From NCBI GenBank assembly GCA_002329405.1, contig DCTE01000226.1, positions 27,592 to 43,799 of the forward strand: a stretch of 16,208 bases of DNA. The letters run 5' to 3'. Made by a program: the position numbers and the translations under genes. Below, piece after piece: positions 6,624-14,012 of this stretch. Below the pieces are notes generated by a model. The model made no database searches. It was not told the origin of the DNA and saw nothing but the letters and a program-made list of their open reading frames with translations. Source of the DNA: Ruminococcaceae bacterium UBA1448. Its GTDB lineage: Bacteria; Bacillota; Clostridia; Oscillospirales; Ruminococcaceae. Positions within the stretch are counted from its first letter, which is position 1. Every line of letters starts with the position of its first letter.

Positions 6624-8285
6624 ATGGAAGCAAAAAAAGACTGGATTAAAGACCTGGTGATTTATCAGATCTATCCCCGCAGTTTTCAGGATTCAAACGG
6701 CGACGGAATCGGTGATATCCCCGGTATCATCAGCCGGTTGGATCATCTTTCCGATTTGGGCATCAATGCCGTCTGGCTCTCCCCCGTCTATCGTTCACCC
6801 AATGACGATAACGGCTACGATATCTCCGATTACCAGCAGATTATGGAGGAATTCGGCAGCATGCAGGATTGGGACCAGCTGTGCCTGCAATGTCATCAGC
6901 GCGGCATCCGGGTCATTATGGACCTGGTTGTCAATCATTCATCTGATGAACACCCCTGGTTTGAAATGTCCAAATCTTCCCGCAGCAATGAAAAAAGTGA
7001 TTATTATATCTGGCGGAACCCCAAAGACGGAAAAGAACCCAACAACTGGGCATCCGTATTTGGCGGCAGCGCATGGGAATATGTCCCCCAGCGCGGACAG
7101 TATTATTATCACCTGTTTTCCAAAAAACAGCCGGATCTCAACTGGGCCAGCCCCCAGCTTCGGGAAGAAATCTTTTCGATGATGGAATGGTGGGTCAAAA
7201 AAGGGGTGGACGGGTTCCGGGTGGACGCCATCAGTTATCTGGATAAACCGCTGGATTTTCCTGATTCGCCAGCTCCACCCATGCCGGATGGGTATTCCCC
7301 CAGCGGCTGCCTGGTCAACGGACGGCCCGGTACCCATGGGTATATCCGTGAGATGAACCGCCGGATTTTTTCGCCTTTCAATATTTTGACTGTTGGAGAG
7401 GTAGCAGCCGCTGATACAGAGGAACTGACGCGCTATGTCGCGACCGGCCGGGAAGAATTTGATATGGCGATTCCGTTTGTCCCTCCGGTGGTCGAGATCA
7501 ATGAATGGTCGCCTGGAAAACTGCGGGAAGAGATCGCACGCAGCTATGACGCGCTCAAACAAGACGGCTGGTGGGCAAGATTTTTCAGCAACCACGACAA
7601 ACCGCGTCAGGTATCCCTCTACGGCAATGATCAGGAGTACTGGGAAATTTCGGCAAAGATGCTGGCGATGCTGCTTCATTTCCTGCCGGGGACCCCATTT
7701 GTCTATCAGGGGGAAGAAATCGGCATGACCAATATCTCCTTTTCCTCGATTGAGGACTACAACGACCCTGACGCGAAAAATACCTACCGGCAGATGCTGC
7801 TGACAGGCGCATCCCCGGAGGAGGCTCTGAAACAGGCACAGATGGTTTCCCGCGACAATGCCCGCACCCCCATGCAGTGGGATTCAACCCCAAACGCCGG
7901 CTTTACCACTGGGACCCCCTGGCTGGGCGTCAATCCCAATTACCGGCATATCAATGTCCAAAGCCAGAAACAAGACCCCTTCTCCATCTATCACTGCTAT
8001 AAATCCCTGATCGCCCTCCGCAAAACATCACCGGCCCTCTCGAGGGGTGACCTGGAAATCCTTGAGGTTCCGGAAGATACACTCTTTGTCCTCAAGCGCA
8101 GCTGCCCGGAAGAAACGCTGTTTTCCTTCCACAATTTTTCTGAACATCCGGTCAAAATCCCAGCATCGCTTATTCCCGATACCGCGCAGCCGCTGCTTTC
8201 GTCCTACGACCGCCAGGGAGGATACCGTGGTGACATACTGCGTCCATACGAATCGGTCATCTTCCGCTTACCGGCCGGGGAATAA
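6624..8285 (+). CDS. GH13 alpha-glucosidase (oligo-1,6-glucosidase-like)
   Basis: This 553-residue cytoplasmic enzyme (no signal peptide) should release glucose from the non-reducing end of short alpha-glucosides, fitting hydrolysis of sugars brought in by the adjacent importer. QIYPRSF is at 15-21, the calcium-loop NGDGIGD at 25-31 and region I DLVVNH at 100-105. Region II GFRVDAI carries the predicted nucleophile Asp201, ILTVGEV the acid/base Glu259, and FFSNHDKPR the third catalytic acid Asp325. The NARTPMQWD motif (412-420) is typical of this group, and length matches GH13 subfamily 31-like enzymes. The ATG at 6624 follows GAGGAGG at 6608-6614; an in-frame TTG at 6507 would add 39 residues that run through the upstream hairpin. 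The residue after the nucleophile is Ala, while Val is usual in 1,6-specific and Thr in 1,4-specific enzymes, so linkage preference is open. Confidence 0.93.
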   Translation: MEAKKDWIKDLVIYQIYPRSFQDSNGDGIGDIPGIISRLDHLSDLGINAVWLSPVYRSPNDDNGYDISDYQQIMEEFGSMQDWDQLCLQCHQRGIRVIMDLVVNHSSDEHPWFEMSKSSRSNEKSDYYIWRNPKDGKEPNNWASVFGGSAWEYVPQRGQYYYHLFSKKQPDLNWASPQLREEIFSMMEWWVKKGVDGFRVDAISYLDKPLDFPDSPAPPMPDGYSPSGCLVNGRPGTHGYIREMNRRIFSPFNILTVGEVAAADTEELTRYVATGREEFDMAIPFVPPVVEINEWSPGKLREEIARSYDALKQDGWWARFFSNHDKPRQVSLYGNDQEYWEISAKMLAMLLHFLPGTPFVYQGEEIGMTNISFSSIEDYNDPDAKNTYRQMLLTGASPEEALKQAQMVSRDNARTPMQWDSTPNAGFTTGTPWLGVNPNYRHINVQSQKQDPFSIYHCYKSLIALRKTSPALSRGDLEILEVPEDTLFVLKRSCPEETLFSFHNFSEHPVKIPASLIPDTAQPLLSSYDRQGGYRGDILRPYESVIFRLPAGE

Positions 8286-8323
8286 CCCATTGTTTCAGGG
8301 ACGCAATCCTGTAACACACCGCA

Positions 8324-8360
8324 CAAAAGCCGCCGTCCCATATCAGGACGGCGGCTTTTG
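8324..8360. terminator. Bidirectional terminator between converging operons
   Basis: A perfect 15-bp inverted repeat (arms 8324-8338 and 8346-8360, 7-base loop) with a GCCGCCGTCC/GGACGGCGGC core is flanked by AAAA and TTTT, so it reads as an A-stem-T hairpin on both strands. It lies 38 bases past the glucosidase stop and 34 bases past the NHL-protein stop, between converging genes, and probably ends both units. The T runs are four bases long on each side, but the stem is very stable. Confidence 0.85.
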
Positions 8361-8394
8361 CCTGCCATGATTCAAATTTTGTCAACGCAACGGA

Positions 8395-9687
8395 TTACGG
8401 CACCCAGACGCCGTCTGCATCAATCGTATAGCCGTCAATCGTGGTGCTGGCCGCCATCCTGCCGGAAGGATACAGATAATACCATTCACCTTTCCATTCC
8501 AGCCAACCGGTCGCCATTGCACCGCTCCCTTTCAGGTAGTACCAGTCCCCGCCGACCTGGCGCCATCCGGTCTGCATCACGCCATCTGCGTTCAGGTAAT
8601 ACCAATTGGAACCGTCTTTGACCCATCCGCTCTGTGCAGAGCCGTCCGAATCAAGATAATACCAGTCGTTCCCGGCCTTTTTCCACCCCTTGGTCAGCTG
8701 ACGGGTATTATACGAAACCATCGTATTGGTAAATACATCCCCCATCAAAAGGGTGTCCCCCTGTACCAGCAATCCGCGGGGAGACACACAACGGATCTCC
8801 TCTTCCCCGGAAACCAGTGTGACGACAAAACCGTCCCGGACAACACGTACCGCACTGTTGCCGGTATCAGCAACATAGACGGTGCCATCATCGTCCACCG
8901 CTATTCCCTGCGGATTGGCGAAACGGGCTTCTGCTGCCTTCCCGTCCAGATAGTCGCCTTCCACGGCGGCATCACCGGTCAGCTGCATGCCGGCAACCAG
9001 CGTCACCATCCCGTTTTCAATTGCGACAATTCGATGGTTGCCGGAATCCGCCACGTATAAGACACCGTCCGCATAGCATAAACCGGTCGGCTGTGAAAAC
9101 CGCGCCTGTTTCAGCGTCCCAAGCGCACAGCCTTCCTCACCGCCCGCGTAGGTGGTGACGTTACCGTCGCCGTCCATTGCACGGATCACATTATTTCCGG
9201 TGTCAGCGATATACACCGTCCCATCGTCATCGACCGCCAGGCCGGTCGGGGTATCGAACGCCGCCCGGCTGCCGCCGTCCTGGTATCCGGCTTTACCGGT
9301 ACCAGCCGCAGTATATACACGTTTTCTATTCAAATCAAGATAGCGCAGCACATGGTTGCCAGAATCCGAAACAAGCAGCCCATCTTCATAGGGTACCACC
9401 GCCCACGGCGAATCAAAAGCCGCCTGCGCAAAGGTACCGTCCCGATATCCGGCAGCAGGCTGACCGGAAAGATCGGTCAGTTCGGTCTGCCCGGCGAGCA
9501 GTTCAGTGACGCCGTCTTCCATCTTCCAGACCGCACGATTGTAACTGTCCGCGATGTACAGTGTATCTCCATCCACCGCAAAACCGGAAGCCGCCGGCAG
9601 CTGGTTGCCGTTATCTGCTCCGCAGACAGGAAATGCTGTCATTACCAGCATAACCGTCAGCACGAGCAGCGATATAAAACGTTTCAT
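8395..9687 (-). CDS. Secreted NHL-repeat protein with cell-wall-binding repeats
   Basis: This 430-residue protein starts with a signal peptide (MKRFISLLVLTVMLVM, likely cleaved near ACG/AD around 23-25, by eye). Five clear NHL signatures follow at about 44-56, 105-117, 159-171, 211-223 and 271-283 (YIADSYNRAV, LVSDSGNHVL, YIADTGNNVI, YVADSGNHRI, YVADTGNSAV), with a degenerate sixth near 314, consistent with a six-bladed beta-propeller. Four 20-residue GW...WYYL cell-wall-binding repeats (334-413) and a degenerate tail complete the protein. NHL propellers usually bind proteins or sugars rather than catalyse; the repeats should tether this one to the envelope. The ATG at 9687 has GGAGGT seven bases upstream; a longer frame from 9738 would lack a signal peptide start and overlap the cyclase gene. 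It is the last gene of the minus-strand cluster and likely supplies an external sensing or adhesive part. The ligand is unknown. Confidence 0.88.
   Translation of the reverse strand: MKRFISLLVLTVMLVMTAFPVCGADNGNQLPAASGFAVDGDTLYIADSYNRAVWKMEDGVTELLAGQTELTDLSGQPAAGYRDGTFAQAAFDSPWAVVPYEDGLLVSDSGNHVLRYLDLNRKRVYTAAGTGKAGYQDGGSRAAFDTPTGLAVDDDGTVYIADTGNNVIRAMDGDGNVTTYAGGEEGCALGTLKQARFSQPTGLCYADGVLYVADSGNHRIVAIENGMVTLVAGMQLTGDAAVEGDYLDGKAAEARFANPQGIAVDDDGTVYVADTGNSAVRVVRDGFVVTLVSGEEEIRCVSPRGLLVQGDTLLMGDVFTNTMVSYNTRQLTKGWKKAGNDWYYLDSDGSAQSGWVKDGSNWYYLNADGVMQTGWRQVGGDWYYLKGSGAMATGWLEWKGEWYYLYPSGRMAASTTIDGYTIDADGVWVP
8449..8688 (-). repeat. Four tandem 60-bp cell-wall-binding repeats
   Basis: Four consecutive 20-residue units share the pattern GW, a short turn, a D/E-WYYL core, a DG or SG turn and a small polar end: GWKKAGNDWYYL, GWVKDGSNWYYL, GWRQVGGDWYYL and GWLEWKGEWYYL. 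They are of the choline-binding/cell-wall-binding repeat type. Choline binding is established only in organisms with choline on their teichoic acid, so here the actual wall ligand is unknown. Confidence 0.85.
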
Positions 9688-9703
9688 CTCGCATACCTCC
9701 TCT

Positions 9704-11512
9704 TTATTCCGCGATTCCGTCCAAAAGGAAGATCTCAAACTGCTGGGATTTCCCTTTCAGTTTGATTCCATCGCCCAGCGAGGTTGTTTTGATCCTGTCT
9801 CCCAACCGGTCGACCACTTCGCGGCTGATATAAATTTTGCCGGCGGGAGCGTTTGCTTCCAGACGGGCACTGGTGTTGACAGTGTCTCCAATCGCGGTAA
9901 AGTCCATCCGCATCTCCGCTCCGATATTGCCGACGACCGCGCTGCCGCAGTGCACGCCGATACCAAACGAAACTGTCCGGCCAAATTTTTCCAGAAGCTC
10001 CTGTGACAGGGCCTTGGAACCTTCGACCATATCAACAGCGGCTTTGCAGGCGTTCATCACATAGTCTTCCTGTTCGATTGGAGCGTTCCAGATCGCCATT
10101 GTGCAGTCACCGACAAATTTATCCAGTGTCCCGTGGTTTTTCATAATACAGTCAGTGGTCAGACTGAGATAACGGTTGAGAATCGAGACAACCTCCTGCG
10201 GTGTCAGGATCTCGCTCATCGTTGTAAAACCGCGGATATCGACAAACAATACCGCGATATCACACAGTTTTCCGCCCAACCCCAGAGCATCGGTTCCTTC
10301 CCTGAGCAACTCCCCCACAATCTCAGGTGCAACATACCGTTTGAAGGTTGCGGAAATCTTCCGCTTTTCCAATGCCGCCTGCACATAGTTGAATCCAACC
10401 GCCCCGACAAAGAATACCGTGACTGTCAGGCAGAGCCAGACCGGATGCAAAACCATTCCGGCACTGTACAGCCCGCGGCAGAGCAATACGCTTCCTGCCG
10501 AAACCAGCAGCCAGACCGGCAGCGCGTACCGCAATTTAAAGCTGAGGAAAAACCAGAGGCAGACCGCCGACAGGACAAACAATAACCCAGCTTGCAGCAG
10601 ATCAGAAACCTCAGCCTTAAAATCCTGACGGAGCATCTGGTTGATGACATTGGCCTGATACTCCACTCCATACATCAGCGACGCATGGTCAATCGCCGTC
10701 GTCACATAGTCGGACAGCCCGGCCGCATACGGCCCGATCAATACAATTGCCCCGGCAAGCTGCTCGGCAGGGAAATCCCCCGAAAGCAGATCACTGACCG
10801 AAATACCATCGTAAAAACCGCCGGGCAGCGCCGAATAATCAACATAAAACCGATACAGCTCATCCGTCGGGATGGAAAGTTCAGCCGGAAGGCCATTTGC
10901 GGCAGCATATTTCTGATAAATCGCATAGGCAAAAGACGGGATAGTCCGTCCATCAGGCAGGTCGATTTGCAGGATACTGTGCCGCAGTACACCATCCTGA
11001 TCGTACATTGCGTTGATATGCCCCTGCGTCGTAACCTCCCGAAGCTGTGTATACGGCTCTTCATAGGATAAAACCGCGTAATCCTCCAGATAGAAGTTTC
11101 CGGTATCTTCGGTCACCAGCTCGGTTCCGAAATTGGCGACAGACGCCGTTACGACATTGTCATAAGCTCCGGCGGCCTCCGCCAGCCAGTCATCCAGATC
11201 CGGGTCGCTCTCACCGGTATACAGCACGTCAATGCCGATCACTGCCGGCCGGCAGTCCTCGTCGGCATTGAGCGCCTCAATCGCCATCGACATGATATCC
11301 CGGCCCCAGGTGTTATAGGGGCCGATATCCTCCAATGCGCGGTCGTCAATGCCAATAACGAAAATGTTCCCGCTCAGAGCCTTCGGGGTCTGGTAAAGGG
11401 TATCGGAAATGCTCTGGTCGAAACTGTAAAAGAGCCCAAGAAGGGCGGCGATGGTAAAAATCCCGGCGGATATAATCGCTGCCGCCACCCGTTTGATGAT
11501 TTTTTTCTTCAT
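9704..11512 (-). CDS. CHASE2-domain class III adenylate cyclase
   Basis: This 602-residue membrane enzyme should make cAMP from ATP in response to an external signal. An N-terminal membrane segment (about 10-29) precedes an extracytoplasmic CHASE2 domain (about 30-300; note VIGIDDRAL and VIGIDVLYTG). Three membrane segments follow (about 305-325, 328-350, 355-378), the standard CHASE2 topology, then a cytoplasmic cyclase domain (about 410-595). Metal-binding Asp425 (FVDIRGFTT) and Asp469 (KFVGDC) are present. Lys465 and Thr539 occupy the adenine-selecting positions, and Asn546 and Arg550 (VNTSARLE) the transition-state ones, so the domain looks intact and ATP-specific. The ATG at 11512 has GGGAG five bases upstream. 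It sits 24 bases after the FecR-domain gene and 16 bases before the NHL gene. CHASE2 and FecR domains are known to co-occur in other phyla, which supports a functional link here. The signal is unknown. Confidence 0.93.
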   Translation of the reverse strand: MKKKIIKRVAAAIISAGIFTIAALLGLFYSFDQSISDTLYQTPKALSGNIFVIGIDDRALEDIGPYNTWGRDIMSMAIEALNADEDCRPAVIGIDVLYTGESDPDLDDWLAEAAGAYDNVVTASVANFGTELVTEDTGNFYLEDYAVLSYEEPYTQLREVTTQGHINAMYDQDGVLRHSILQIDLPDGRTIPSFAYAIYQKYAAANGLPAELSIPTDELYRFYVDYSALPGGFYDGISVSDLLSGDFPAEQLAGAIVLIGPYAAGLSDYVTTAIDHASLMYGVEYQANVINQMLRQDFKAEVSDLLQAGLLFVLSAVCLWFFLSFKLRYALPVWLLVSAGSVLLCRGLYSAGMVLHPVWLCLTVTVFFVGAVGFNYVQAALEKRKISATFKRYVAPEIVGELLREGTDALGLGGKLCDIAVLFVDIRGFTTMSEILTPQEVVSILNRYLSLTTDCIMKNHGTLDKFVGDCTMAIWNAPIEQEDYVMNACKAAVDMVEGSKALSQELLEKFGRTVSFGIGVHCGSAVVGNIGAEMRMDFTAIGDTVNTSARLEANAPAGKIYISREVVDRLGDRIKTTSLGDGIKLKGKSQQFEIFLLDGIAE

Positions 11513-11536
11513 ACTGTCTCCCTGCGCTCCGGTATA

Positions 11537-13165
11537 TTACGGGTTTTCGACTAAAGTATTGATACCGGAAACAGTACCGTTATCAAAAATATTTTCTCCA
11601 CCGGTAACAGTACCATTATTTGTAATTGTTCCATAGTTGGTTATAAAATTCAAATTATTTAAATTGCCTCCACTTTGAATAAGCAAAGAAGCTGTGCTTC
11701 CCTCCGACTGACCATTAAAAAAGTCACCATTATTAGTCAACGTACCGCGACTGCCAATTATGATCTGTCCACAATTATTGACGCCCGTATTTCCATCAGG
11801 ATTTGTTGAATCACAAGCATAGTTGATCAGAGAACCTCCGTTCTCAACTACGATATCTCCATTATTAAGTAATAGATTGTTTGTTGAATTAATCGGGTTG
11901 CCTGATGTATCTGTTGCATCCATATTGTTTTTTACTACAGTTAATACGCCAGCATCACCAACCGTCAGTGTTCCATTGTTTGTCAGGTTTCCATCATTTT
12001 CGATATTCAAATTTCCGTTCAACATAACTTCTTTACCAGCAGGAATTGTTCCGGCGGTATTTACAGTAACAACAACGCCAGCACTAACCGTAACTTTATT
12101 GTACTGGTTCAGATAGCTTTCAAGCTGGGTTATTGTGATATTTGTTGTAACAGTGTACGAGTCATTTGGCTCACTGGAAGGCTCACTCGATGGTTCGCTT
12201 GAGGGTTCACTCGATGGTTCACTTGAAGGTTCGCTCGAAGGCTCACTCGATGGTTCACTTGAAGGCTCACTGGATTCAGGCCACTGCGGAACTTCCGGGT
12301 AATAACCGGAACCTGTATTCGTTTCCGGTTCACGGAAGATCGGAGCCTGGGTCACACGGTCCGTCAGAGAACCGGCTGATTCCATTTCATCCTCTGCCTG
12401 CTGTTCATCCTCTGAAAGCCGCTGATCAGCCGATGCGACGATCTGATCGACCGACAGGCCGGAAGAATCCTGTACCCGCTGCTGTAAACTTTCGTCATTT
12501 TGCAGCTCGACTGCGACAAATCCAGGAATACTATCAGCGGTCAGATCTTCCACCGATATCGTAATTTCCGTTCCATTCTGCTGTACAGTTACAGACGCTG
12601 TCTGGCCAGCCTGTACCGTAACCGACTGACTGCCGGCACCAGTATCTGTGCTCTCCACTTGCACCTGTCCATCGGTAATGGCCACCGATGAAGTGTTGGA
12701 ATCCCACACCGTAACGTATCCAGACGTCCCACGGATACCGGTTACCATCGTCGAAGTACGAATATTCATGGATTCACTGGAAGTCAGCGGGCTTTTGACG
12801 TTGAAAAAGAGTTTGCCCGACTTGACCATAATTTCCAGTTTACTGCCTTTGGCGCGGATCTCAGTCGAAGAGTTGGCATCCAGCTTGATGACTTTCTGGC
12901 TGTCAAGGGTAACATACGCATAACTTTTCGCACCGGTCGACAGGGTATAGCCGCTGTACAGCTTCATCCCGTCACGCACCGACAGGGTTTTTCCATTGAT
13001 ATTTTTGAGGGTAACAGTCCCCTGGGTGGTTGTCAGCCGCATATCCGTTCCGGCCGCAGTATCCGCCGCAAATACTCTGCCGCACAACCCGAATACCAGC
13101 ATCACTGCCAGAAGTACCGGCAATAGTTTTCGGAAGAGTGTAAAACGTGTTTTTGTACAGATCAT
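11537..13165 (-). CDS. Secreted FecR-domain protein with SSEP linker and Asn/Gly-rich C-terminal domain
   Basis: This 542-residue protein begins with a signal peptide (about 1-33, ending VFA/AD). A FecR domain covers about 44-172, with the typical run from LTTTQGTVTL through VTGIRGTSGYVTV to ITDGQVQVES. An acidic segment (about 205-290) and nine SSEP units (298-333) lead to a C-terminal region rich in NNG, NGG and NNGT turns (about 340-542) that looks like a beta-solenoid built on irregular repeats. I see no sortase motif or C-terminal membrane anchor. FecR domains act as extracytoplasmic signal transducers; beside a CHASE2 cyclase this one may be its external partner (inference). The ATG at 13165 overlaps the preceding stop codon as ATGA and has AGAGGAG eight bases upstream, so translation is coupled to the MBL gene. 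The C-terminal coding part is markedly AT-rich against the N-terminal part. Confidence 0.88.
   Translation of the reverse strand: MICTKTRFTLFRKLLPVLLAVMLVFGLCGRVFAADTAAGTDMRLTTTQGTVTLKNINGKTLSVRDGMKLYSGYTLSTGAKSYAYVTLDSQKVIKLDANSSTEIRAKGSKLEIMVKSGKLFFNVKSPLTSSESMNIRTSTMVTGIRGTSGYVTVWDSNTSSVAITDGQVQVESTDTGAGSQSVTVQAGQTASVTVQQNGTEITISVEDLTADSIPGFVAVELQNDESLQQRVQDSSGLSVDQIVASADQRLSEDEQQAEDEMESAGSLTDRVTQAPIFREPETNTGSGYYPEVPQWPESSEPSSEPSSEPSSEPSSEPSSEPSSEPSSEPSSEPNDSYTVTTNITITQLESYLNQYNKVTVSAGVVVTVNTAGTIPAGKEVMLNGNLNIENDGNLTNNGTLTVGDAGVLTVVKNNMDATDTSGNPINSTNNLLLNNGDIVVENGGSLINYACDSTNPDGNTGVNNCGQIIIGSRGTLTNNGDFFNGQSEGSTASLLIQSGGNLNNLNFITNYGTITNNGTVTGGENIFDNGTVSGINTLVENP
12167..12274 (-). repeat. 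Nine tandem 12-bp units encoding SSEP
   Basis: Nine uninterrupted 12-base units encode SSEP nine times between the FecR domain and the Asn-rich domain. Read on the plus strand each unit follows GGYTCRCTBGAW, and variation falls mostly at third codon positions. The tract is a flexible acidic linker in the protein. Units of this size can expand and contract by replication slippage. Confidence 0.95.
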
Positions 13166-13974
13166 AAGCAAATCTCCTCTCCTGCCCGGCCAAAGCTGAT
13201 ACCAGCATCTATTTCCCGGACTGCCCGCTCAAACTCCAGCAGTTGGGAGTCCGTCCGGTTGGGGTCATGATGCACCAGAAGGGTGCGTTCTGCTCCGCAC
13301 CTGCGGGCAATCGCAATACTGCGTGAGATGGTCGAATGTCCAAATCCTTTTACCCGCGGATACTCTTCATCGGTATACTGGGCATCCAGCAGCAGCAGTG
13401 AGCATCCCTTTGCAAATTGGCAGAATGCTTCCGGGTTGTCATCTGCCGGTTCAAAATCGGTGGCATACACCACCGATTTACCTTCGCAGGAAATCTTATA
13501 AATCGTCGACCCGCCGGGATGGATAGAATCCATCGTATCCACCTGTACCCCACCAACCGTAAAAGACGGCGGGACATCGTGGAACCGCATTTCCCCTCTG
13601 AATGCGTCGGTGCGGATCGGCCAGAGAGGGGGCGCAATCAGCTGTTCCACCTGCTGCTGTGCCGAAAAACCGCTTCTCGTCTTCAGATAAACGTCACAGC
13701 GCCCTTCGCTGTCAAACAACGGTGAAAACATCGGCAGCCCCATCAGATGGTCAACATGGGCATGGCTCAAAAGCATCGTAAAATGATGCCTGCCCGGGAA
13801 AAATGAGCCAACCGGCTGGGTCAGCAGGCCGGTCCCGGCGTCGAGGATGAATGCTTCATCCCCGGCCCGCAGAAAAGCACTGCTGGTCGCGCCGCCAAAC
13901 TGCCGGAACTGTTCCCCGTGGACAGGCACTGTCCCGCGGACTCCCAGCAGTTTCAGGCAGATTGTAGCTTGCAT
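13162..13974 (-). CDS. MBL-fold metallo-hydrolase, possible cyclic-nucleotide phosphodiesterase
   Basis: This 270-residue protein has no signal peptide and should act in the cytoplasm. The metallo-beta-lactamase fold signature HAHVDH (71-76) supplies His71, His73, Asp75 and His76. Further likely metal ligands are His152 (SIHPGG), Asp173 (YATDFE) and His236 (LVHHDP), so a dinuclear zinc-type site looks complete. The N-terminal LGVRGTVPV and the late GHSTISRSIAIA and VHHDPNRTD segments place it among small stand-alone MBL hydrolases, near the RNase Z/PhnP/phosphodiesterase branch. Class II cyclic-nucleotide phosphodiesterases carry a similar HxHxDH motif, and the operon holds a cyclase, so cAMP hydrolysis is a reasonable but unproven role. 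The ATG at 13974 follows GAGGAG by about seven bases. The stop overlaps the FecR gene start by four bases, and the gene begins 38 bases after the ABC permease stop. Confidence 0.85.
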   Translation of the reverse strand: MQATICLKLLGVRGTVPVHGEQFRQFGGATSSAFLRAGDEAFILDAGTGLLTQPVGSFFPGRHHFTMLLSHAHVDHLMGLPMFSPLFDSEGRCDVYLKTRSGFSAQQQVEQLIAPPLWPIRTDAFRGEMRFHDVPPSFTVGGVQVDTMDSIHPGGSTIYKISCEGKSVVYATDFEPADDNPEAFCQFAKGCSLLLLDAQYTDEEYPRVKGFGHSTISRSIAIARRCGAERTLLVHHDPNRTDSQLLEFERAVREIDAGISFGRAGEEICL

Positions 13975-14012
13975 ACTGTTTCTCCTCTCATTCCTGTCAG
14001 AAACCGACTGCC

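Noticed and set aside
6939..7679. A 246-codon open frame on the minus strand inside the glucosidase gene
   Set aside because: It lies wholly within a GH13 gene with all catalytic motifs and shows no recognisable domain or start signal.
9688..9738. An upstream ATG at 9738 for the NHL protein
   Set aside because: It would overlap the cyclase gene and bury the signal peptide. The ATG at 9687 has a GGAGGT site and starts directly with the signal peptide.
12167..12274. The short regular repeats as a CRISPR-like array
   Set aside because: Units are contiguous 12-base coding repeats without spacers and encode SSEP in frame.
13166..13171. A TTG start at 13171 for the FecR-domain protein
   Set aside because: It would sit only two bases from the ribosome site. 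The ATG at 13165 has good spacing and forms an ATGA overlap with the preceding stop.
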